The position numbers and the translations under genes are program-made. The notes below the pieces were generated by a model, which saw only the letters and a program-made list of their open reading frames with translations, made no database searches and was not told the DNA's origin. DNA of 9,289 nt, taken from positions 1-9,289 of the forward strand of contig CALABM010000104.1 of assembly GCA_937885815.1 (NCBI GenBank), in the 5' to 3' direction. The stretch comes from an uncultured Verrucomicrobiales bacterium (GTDB taxonomy: Bacteria > Verrucomicrobiota > Verrucomicrobiia > Verrucomicrobiales > Akkermansiaceae). Shown one piece after another: positions 1-4,042 of the stretch. Within the stretch, counting starts at the first letter, position 1. Each line of letters starts with the position of its first letter.

Positions 1-479
1 CGCCCGCATCGGCTCAGCCATGCTTCGCGCACAAGGTCTTTGAGGATATACTCGCTTTTTCTCACAGCAAGACGGAACTCTCGCTCATTGATTTCAGCCA
101 AGAGCTTGCGGATTTTCAGTCCCTCTTCGTCACCGGGAGAACTACCATCCAAATGATGCTCGTGTATGAATCGCCGCCATGCTACCACATCATGATTGCC
201 GTTGGATTTTGGAACGGGCGCCCCCTCCATCTTGCGCCAGTTACTAATACTCCGGCGAGATACACCCAGAGCTGCAGCCAAATCCACAATCGTATTGGTT
301 TCGGTGATGGACGGGTCGCCGCCTTGGTCGCTGCTGTAAGCGATGCTTTGCAACAGCTCCACCTCTGCTTTTGTAAGTGGCTTTTTGGCTTTGACCTTGC
401 TGACCGCTTGCTTGATGGCATTGGCGCGATTGACTTCGAGAACGGTGTCCGCTTGCGATGGTGTAACGATGGTAGGCAT
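1..479 (-). CDS. Phage terminase small subunit, Nu1-like (3' end cut by window edge)
   Basis: This frame is open from ATG at 477-479 to the left edge without a stop, giving 159 visible residues, so the C-terminus is missing. Residues about 63-85 (TIVDLAAALGVSRRSISNWR) form a helix-turn-helix. They are followed by a VVAWRRFIHEH segment (98-108) and a charged helix with LKIRKLLAEINEREFRLAVR at 121-140 and a YILKDLVREAWL stretch. This order, winged-helix-like HTH then a helix of the type 'RKLxAExxxxELxxRxxE..v..eev', is typical of Nu1-type small terminase subunits. These bind the packaging site and recruit the large ATPase/nuclease subunit. The gene is 43 bases downstream of the 219-residue gene, and the large subunit would be expected next, beyond position 1. 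A GNRA-loop hairpin carrying AAAGGGG lies just before the start and may serve as, or hide, the ribosome binding site. The family call comes from motif recognition only; another HTH phage protein is the main alternative. Confidence 0.68.
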   Translation of the reverse strand, partial: MPTIVTPSQADTVLEVNRANAIKQAVSKVKAKKPLTKAEVELLQSIAYSSDQGGDPSITETNTIVDLAAALGVSRRSISNWRKMEGAPVPKSNGNHDVVAWRRFIHEHHLDGSSPGDEEGLKIRKLLAEINEREFRLAVRKSEYILKDLVREAWLSRCG

Positions 480-488
480 ACGAGAAAT

Positions 489-502
489 GCCCCTTTCGGG
501 GC
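489..502 (-). terminator. GC-rich hairpin with GAAA tetraloop before the terminase gene
   Basis: The minus strand reads GCCCC-GAAA-GGGGC, a perfect 5-bp stem closed by a GNRA tetraloop, followed by ATTTCT rather than a real T-run. It lies between the stop of the 219-residue gene and the ATG of the terminase gene. It could be a weak or partial terminator. Its 3' arm (AAAGGGG) is also about 10 bases from the ATG and could be a ribosome binding site that the stem masks. The hairpin is seen directly; the role is inferred. Confidence 0.4.
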
Positions 503-522
503 GGGGTAAGGGTTGATATTAT

Positions 523-1182
523 TTAGTACTCACCCGGCAATAGCGCGGTTGTCACGCTTCTGTCCCATTCTGTGATAATCCACAGCACGCGACCGTCTTT
601 GAAATTGTAGACACTTATCACTCGACAGGGATTCTTTGGATTGAGAGCGGCATCGTTTGTCTTTTTATCCTCCACGCAACAATCGCCCCAGTCTCCATAG
701 GAGTGACGCTTCATACACTTGGCGATTTCCTCGTGAGTAAAGACTTCATTGGCTCCCTTAGTTACTACCGTTTGTCCCAGCTTCAGCTTGATACGGCACG
801 CTTCAATGAACCACGGTGGTCGAACAGTACAGGCGGTGTGTTCCCACCAGACTTCCTCCAGCTTTTCCGGGGCAACACCCTCTTCCGTTTCGAGGAGGAG
901 ATATCCTTTTTCTTTCGTAATGTAGCCCCATTCCAGCTTGCGGGTTCCATCCTGCATGGCGAAAATGCGTACCTCGTTGGAGCGGTTGCTGGCGAAGCGG
1001 CGAGGGTACCGGAATGCCAGCCCGCCGATGTACTTCTTCTCCGGCTCCGCTGTCAGGGCAAGGAAATCCTTGCACCCGGTGCATACGATGATGTTTTGCA
1101 AGCCTCCAGCCAGCTCCTCAGCTATTTGGAGTGCGATTTTCTTGGCTTGCGCCTCCTGTTCTTCTGTGTGTTTATTACTCAT
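523..1182 (-). CDS. Two-domain protein: GG/DGxRxLEW domain fused to GDWGD domain, function unknown
   Basis: 219 residues in two parts. Residues about 35-112 (EP46, GG53, DGTRKLEW 78-85, PE105, W112) line up without gaps with residues 28-105 of the neighbouring 111-residue protein. Residues about 131-219 match from memory a widespread small family, common on plasmids and phages, with the order 'GxxVxTxGA...HxxGDWGD...ED...N..AL......ISxY...DGxxxWIITExDRSxTTxLLPxEY'. Here the motifs are GDWGD at 163-167 and WIITEWDRS at 201-209. That family is often mislabelled as a type I restriction subunit; its true role is unknown to me. The hinge (116-130) has two Pro and two Cys. The start at 1180-1182 has no Shine-Dalgarno; it lies 14 bases after the upstream stop, so coupled translation is likely. 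The longer plus-strand frame here is judged spurious because both protein halves are recognisable on this strand. Confidence 0.85.
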   Translation of the reverse strand: MSNKHTEEQEAQAKKIALQIAEELAGGLQNIIVCTGCKDFLALTAEPEKKYIGGLAFRYPRRFASNRSNEVRIFAMQDGTRKLEWGYITKEKGYLLLETEEGVAPEKLEEVWWEHTACTVRPPWFIEACRIKLKLGQTVVTKGANEVFTHEEIAKCMKRHSYGDWGDCCVEDKKTNDAALNPKNPCRVISVYNFKDGRVLWIITEWDRSVTTALLPGEY

Positions 1183-1196
1183 GGTTGTATGTGGTG

Positions 1197-1532
1197 TTAT
1201 TCAGGGAAATTGGAAAGCCACTCCTCTTTCATGTTCTCCGGTAGGAAGTGGATGATTACGGAAATGGGTTCGATAGCGAAGTCGTCCGTGACTCTGTACC
1301 ATTCCAAGCGGCGAATGCCGTCCGGCAAGGCTATCACGATGGCCATGTTGGCTCCGTTGTGTGTTTTCTGGTTCCCGAAAGTGACGGTAATGCCACCACG
1401 GTTGAATGAATGAGGTTCGTGAACGACCACCTGACACTCCTGTGGCTGCTTGCATTCGCCCCAAAGCTCGTATTGCAGTGTTTCAGCGTCTACTAACGCC
1501 CCGGGCCATGCCGTATTTTTTAATTCTTGCAT
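1197..1532 (-). CDS. Small protein with GG/DGxRxLEW domain, paralogue of the next gene's N-terminus
   Basis: 111 residues of unknown function, soluble, with no signal peptide or membrane segment. Landmarks are Cys27 and Cys33, EP39-40, GG46-47, DGIRRLEW 71-78, PE98-99 and W105. From EP to W105 it aligns gaplessly over 67 residues with residues 46-112 of the 219-residue protein encoded just downstream, with 18 identities counted by eye. The pair therefore looks like a duplication in which one copy gained a GDWGD domain. The ATG at 1530-1532 has no clear Shine-Dalgarno, but an excellent promoter ends about 30 bases upstream, so this is the first gene of a transcription unit reading into the 219-residue gene and perhaps the terminase. 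Confidence 0.8.
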   Translation of the reverse strand: MQELKNTAWPGALVDAETLQYELWGECKQPQECQVVVHEPHSFNRGGITVTFGNQKTHNGANMAIVIALPDGIRRLEWYRVTDDFAIEPISVIIHFLPENMKEEWLSNFPE

Positions 1533-1561
1533 ATTGCTTGTTAATGGTTTATGTATCGTTC

Positions 1562-1590
1562 AGTATAGCACATTGCCGGATTTTTGTCAC
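1562..1590 (-). promoter_or_regulatory. Sigma70-type promoter with extended -10
   Basis: On the minus strand, -35 GTGACA (1585-1590; five of six consensus bases) is followed by a 17-base spacer and -10 TATACT (1562-1567; five of six). TG lies one base before the -10, giving an extended -10 (TGCTATACT). Predicted transcription starts near 1554-1556, leaving a leader of about 23 bases before the ATG of the 111-residue gene. It is the best promoter match I found in the window. No repeated operator motif overlaps it, so it may be constitutive or positively controlled. Confidence 0.72.
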
Positions 1591-1639
1591 GCAGTTTTTT
1601 ACTCTTTTTTCTTCATTCTCAACGGCTTAAATCAGGAAT

Positions 1640-1663
1640 CCCGCCTACTCGAATGTAGGCGGG
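1640..1663 (-). terminator. Perfect 9-bp hairpin containing the stop codon of the membrane-protein gene
   Basis: CCCGCCTAC (1640-1648) pairs with GTAGGCGGG (1655-1663) around a 6-base loop, and the TAG stop at 1645-1647 lies in the stem. No T-run follows on either strand (ATTCCTGATTT on the minus strand), so as an intrinsic terminator it is imperfect. Position supports a 3'-end structure: it closes the small membrane-protein unit and is followed by the next promoter. Confidence 0.5.
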
Positions 1664-1914
1664 AGAGTGTTGGATACATCCTGTAAGGCGTGATTGTTTT
1701 CCTCTCGAATGGACTTCAATTCTCGGGTTGCTTCTTTCAACTCGGCTCGCCATCGTTCAAGACTTGTATGCGAATCGTAGAGTACCCAAGCAAGGAATGC
1801 AAGATAGACGAAACAAATGCCCCAAGAGATACGTTTGCTGATGGAACGATAGCGTTCTTCTCGGGCTTGGATGTCATCTTCGGTGGGAACAGGAGTGGGA
1901 ATGGACTGGTACAT
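1645..1914 (-). CDS. Small single-pass membrane protein with coiled-coil tail
   Basis: 89 residues when started at ATG 1912-1914 (MYQSIPTPV). An upstream in-frame ATG would add 22 residues, but they run through the AAAGTGGGAA repeats and are unlikely to be coding. Residues 1-28 are polar (P-rich, then charged: DDIQAREERYRSISKR). Residues about 29-45 (SWGICFVYLAFLAWVLY) are one hydrophobic helix. The rest (SLERWRAELKEATRELKSIREEN) has the heptad look of a coiled coil. An inner-membrane spanin (Rz-like), which also has an N-terminal membrane anchor and a coiled-coil ectodomain, is one possibility. However, there is no overlapping lipoprotein gene and no neighbouring endolysin, so I do not assign it. 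It stands alone between a repeat-rich gap and a hairpin, with no Shine-Dalgarno; its start is preceded by CATACCACC. Confidence 0.68.
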   Translation of the reverse strand: MYQSIPTPVPTEDDIQAREERYRSISKRISWGICFVYLAFLAWVLYDSHTSLERWRAELKEATRELKSIREENNHALQDVSNTLPPTFE

Positions 1915-2301
1915 GGTGGTATGATGTTTGTTGGTTAAAGTGGGAAAAAAGTGGGAATGAAAACGCATACTCGTTCCCACTTTCAGATGGCGTACACGCC
2001 GGAAGTTCTGATTAAGCGGATATTTCGTATGCTTAATGCTTTACATGGTCATTTAAGAGATGAAAATCGCTCCAAAAACGGGGATAAAATGAGCCAAAAA
2101 AGTGGGAATGAGAAAAAATAGGTTTGCGCTGTTTTTCCACTTGCCAAAGACGGGTGGCGCCAACTTATTGAGCGTTAATAGATTCCTTTGTTGTAGTCTT
2201 GCACGCGCTCTGATGTGGCCTGAGGCGCCATTGTCCGTAAATGGGTGGTTTCATGTCGAAATTGTAGCGATTTGGGTTATGCTGAGACGTTGTAGGGGCT
2301 G
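1915..2301. promoter_or_regulatory. 387-base intergenic region with AAAGTGGGAA repeats
   Basis: I see no convincing gene here on either strand. It holds the four AAAGTGGGAA sites listed separately, a 7-bp inverted repeat ATTAAGC/GCTTAAT (2011-2017 and 2031-2037, 13-base spacer), and two GGCGCC palindromes (near 2156 and 2224). I found no promoter with good -35 and -10 boxes. The position, upstream of the membrane-protein gene and downstream of two putative DNA-binding protein genes, suits a regulatory region bound by a phage-encoded regulator. Confidence 0.5.
1937..2111. repeat. Four-copy AAAGTGGGAA repeat family
   Basis: Exact AAAGTGGGAA occurs at 1937-1946, 1948-1957 and 2099-2108, and its complement TTCCCACTTT at 1974-1983. 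The first two are 11 bases apart, one helical turn. The second and fourth sites extend to an identical 16-mer, AAAAAAGTGGGAATGA, at 1945-1960 and 2096-2111. A weaker relative (TTTTCCACTT) lies near 2133-2142. The spacing and mixed orientation suggest binding sites for a regulator or initiator; the protein is unknown. Confidence 0.7.
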
Positions 2302-3165
2302 TTACGGCGCGGATTCCAATTCTTCCTGTCTGGCGAGAACACGCTCGTAGAAATCAGCGATATTCTCGGTGAGTTCAATAGCTTGGGCGCATTGTTCAGC
2401 GGTGTAAGTTTCAGGTTCCTGCTTGTCTACCCAATCCGAGAACTTCATGGCATCCCACAAAGGCGGCGCACCGGGGGCGGCTCGTTCCGGCAAATCGATG
2501 AGTCCAAACGGACGGTCGGTATTCTCGCCCAGCTCCGGGTGAGCAATATGCTCCGGCACAGGCTGGCCCTCTTCATCAAGCACCGGCTTGGCATTATGTT
2601 CGCGGATACTCTTGCGGAATGACTTAATGGATTGCTTGGTATCAGAGGCGGATTTCAGCATGGATTCGCGGGTAGCGAAGTCATTGCTGAGGCAAGCGGC
2701 TTCCACATGGTGCGAAAAGCTGAGGTCAGCATGACGCATCTCGATGGGGTAAGCGTTACAAACACGCACCATGTTGCGGAGCGTTCCGATAGAATACCCC
2801 GTAGCTTGCGAGGCTTCCTCGTATTTGCTGACAACATGCTTATTACCCCACTTGCGTTCCATCAGGAGCAACGTATCACCGAGCAACCAATTACACGACT
2901 TATGCATGGAAAGAACCGTATCCAAAAGTTCATTAGCTACGGCAACGGTAATATTCTCATTACGAATCACAAGTCCGGTAATGCTCAGCTCAATACCACC
3001 CACCTGAATGGAGGATTCTACAAAGTTAGAGTTAGGTTTACTTGTCACGACGTCGTGACAAGTAAAGTCCACTCTAGCTTTTTCAGACCCGTTTTCAGTG
3101 CAGGAAAAAGCCTCCCCGGCGGTAGCCGGAGTAGTATCGAAAGTATCTGTAAAATCAGTGTTCAT
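2302..3165 (-). CDS. Putative HTH DNA-binding phage protein containing an in-frame palindrome
   Basis: 287 residues. Residues 1-55 look like a variable, low-conservation leader and include FTCHDVVTSK (34-43), encoded exactly by a 30-bp palindrome. Residues about 92-158 carry a recognisable pattern: W93LLGD, then a helix-turn-helix (ATGYSIGTLRNMVRVCNAYP at about 121-140), then LSFSHHVEAACL. I know this 'W.LGD...tGys..tL.n...R...LsxSHH' order from many phage proteins of unknown role, and infer DNA binding. The C-terminal part (about 190-287) is acidic and Pro-rich, ending in a helix. The ATG at 3163-3165 overlaps the end of the upstream gene by 11 bases and has no Shine-Dalgarno, so translation is probably coupled. 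A replication, partition or transcription-control role is possible; none is proven. Confidence 0.82.
   Translation of the reverse strand: MNTDFTDTFDTTPATAGEAFSCTENGSEKARVDFTCHDVVTSKPNSNFVESSIQVGGIELSITGLVIRNENITVAVANELLDTVLSMHKSCNWLLGDTLLLMERKWGNKHVVSKYEEASQATGYSIGTLRNMVRVCNAYPIEMRHADLSFSHHVEAACLSNDFATRESMLKSASDTKQSIKSFRKSIREHNAKPVLDEEGQPVPEHIAHPELGENTDRPFGLIDLPERAAPGAPPLWDAMKFSDWVDKQEPETYTAEQCAQAIELTENIADFYERVLARQEELESAP
3027..3076. repeat. 30-bp perfect palindrome with outer arms inside a coding region
   Basis: The arm TTTACTTGTCACGAC (3037-3051) is followed with no spacer by its exact complement (3052-3066). After four unpaired bases on each side, TAGAGT (3027-3032) pairs with ACTCTA (3071-3076), so the symmetric structure spans 50 bases. 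The perfect core fills exactly codons 34-43 of the 287-residue gene. The RNA would form a very stable hairpin near the 5' end of the message. It may be a protein binding site or an inserted palindromic element. Confidence 0.85.
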
Positions 3166-3739
3166 ATTCAGTAGGTGTTAAGTCAAAATTAAGGTTAAGG
3201 ACTCGGCCTAGCTGAGCAAGTCGGTTGGTGTTGCGCGACTTTTCGCTACGTTGATTCGACATGGGCGGTAGACCGAAGAGTCTTTCAAGTTGGCGGACGT
3301 GGTAGTGAAAATCCTGCTTACTCATGCCGATAGCACGAGCATGTGACTCCAACGAGCCATTGCCCTGCAAATAGCGGATAGCAGCCCAAGTCAAACGAGG
3401 GTTACCATTGCGCTGCAAGAAAGCTCGAAGCAACTTGCGGTTACGATCTGTTGACGAATCTGAGCCGGAGCGTTTCATTCGTCTTCTTTCCACGACAGAC
3501 AATGGACCTTGGTTGAAATCACCTTCTTCTCGGGGTTCATTCTCACCGACAAGTTGGTCAATGCTATGGCCATTTACCGCCCAATCAAGCCGAGGCTCCA
3601 ACAAGCCAAGCTCCTGCGCATGTAAGCGAGCCTCCGGTGAAAGCGACTCCAGCCATTTCTTCGCCTCTTCGGATTCGAACGCTTCCCGATAGGCACGGTT
3701 ACGCTCAACTTCGCGGATAGCGTAATCATCTTTGTTCAT
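3155..3739 (-). CDS. HTH-containing phage protein, putative DNA-binding
   Basis: 194 residues when started at ATG 3737-3739, chosen because GAAAGGAGA (3746-3754) is at ideal distance; a TTG two codons upstream lies too close to it. The N-terminal 80 residues are charged and helical (REVERNRAYREAFESEEAKK). A basic stretch follows (RRRMKRSGSDSSTDRNRK at about 85-102). Then LTWAAIRYLQGNGSLESHAR and AIGMSKQDFHYHVRQLERLF (about 115-157) look like a helix-turn-helix of the sigma-region-4/transposase-resolvase kind. No enzyme motif is visible. It is the first gene after the AT-rich TGACRTT-repeat gap, so it may bind those repeats and control its own transcription (inference). It overlaps the 287-residue gene by 11 bases, which suggests one message and coupled translation. 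Confidence 0.8.
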   Translation of the reverse strand: MNKDDYAIREVERNRAYREAFESEEAKKWLESLSPEARLHAQELGLLEPRLDWAVNGHSIDQLVGENEPREEGDFNQGPLSVVERRRMKRSGSDSSTDRNRKLLRAFLQRNGNPRLTWAAIRYLQGNGSLESHARAIGMSKQDFHYHVRQLERLFGLPPMSNQRSEKSRNTNRLAQLGRVLNLNFDLTPTEYEH

Positions 3740-3745
3740 AAACAA

Positions 3746-3754
3746 TCTCCTTTC
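3746..3754 (-). promoter_or_regulatory. Ribosome binding site of the 194-residue HTH gene
   Basis: GAAAGGAGA on the minus strand, with GGAG seven bases before ATG 3737-3739. It decides the start in favour of this ATG over the in-frame TTG at 3743-3745. Confidence 0.75.
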
Positions 3755-3797
3755 TGGTTGATGGTGGAAAAGCGGGAGATATGGCGTTGCCGGGGGG

Positions 3798-4028
3798 TGA
3801 CGTTAATGTCATGACATTTAGCTATTTCAAATCTCCTTATATACGTAAATTTAAATTTTATATTACCTATACCCCTATTTTTATTTTTTCCTATATATAG
3901 TTTATCCTTTACATAAAACGTCACAAACGTCATAATAAAACAGTAAAGGCTGATAAATAAGGACTTAAGGTAATGACGTTTTGCTATGACATTTGATTTT
4001 GCAAATGTCACAAACCTGCTAAACGTCA
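3798..4028. repeat. Nine TGACRTT repeats flanking the AT-rich core
   Basis: TGACGTT or TGACATT starts at 3798, 3812, 3974 and 3987; the complement (AACGTCA or AATGTCA) starts at 3805, 3917, 3926, 4004 and 4022. Several extend to AAYGTCAYA. Two pairs make inverted repeats: the perfect 14-bp AATGTCATGACATT at 3805-3818, and TGACATTTG (3987-3995) with CAAATGTCA (4002-4010) around six bases. Sites 3917 and 3926 are direct repeats nine bases apart. Chance would give well under one such 7-mer in 231 bases. I saw none elsewhere in the window by eye. Confidence 0.8.
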
Positions 4029-4042
4029 CAGGCAGATGCAGC

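Larger units (their letters stand above)
3740..4042. promoter_or_regulatory. 303-base AT-rich intergenic region: candidate promoter/operator or origin element
   Basis: This gap lies between the replication-protein stop and the 194-residue gene. Its core (about 3820-3960) is strikingly AT-rich, with AAATTTAAATTT (about 3847-3858) and TATATATAG near 3892-3900. It is flanked on both sides by the TGACRTT repeats. The minus strand has TATATA with a GTGACG 19 bases upstream, a poor-spacing promoter candidate overlapping two repeats. An AT-rich stretch beside short repeats is also how unwinding elements of iteron origins look. I see no convincing gene; the frame open across it is mostly repeat-derived. 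Confidence 0.55.

Noticed and set aside
703..1413. Long plus-strand open frame (236 codons) over the 219- and 111-residue genes
   Set aside because: It is antisense to two proteins with recognisable, paralogous domains; it has no family resemblance of its own and no suitable start context.
1645..1914. Firm assignment of the small membrane protein as an Rz-type spanin
   Set aside because: Topology is compatible, but there is no embedded or overlapping outer-membrane lipoprotein gene and no endolysin or holin next to it.
2165..2254. Minus-strand 29-codon frame beginning MKPPIYGQWRLRPHQ
   Set aside because: LRPHQ recalls a helicase Q-type motif and could hint at a decayed gene, but there is no ribosome binding site and no more helicase sequence around it; too short to support.
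3037..3066. Palindrome as a telomere-resolution site of a linear plasmid-prophage (N15 type)
   Set aside because: A spacer-free palindrome fits the look, but no protelomerase gene is visible in the window and the site lies inside an intact gene, which cutting would split.
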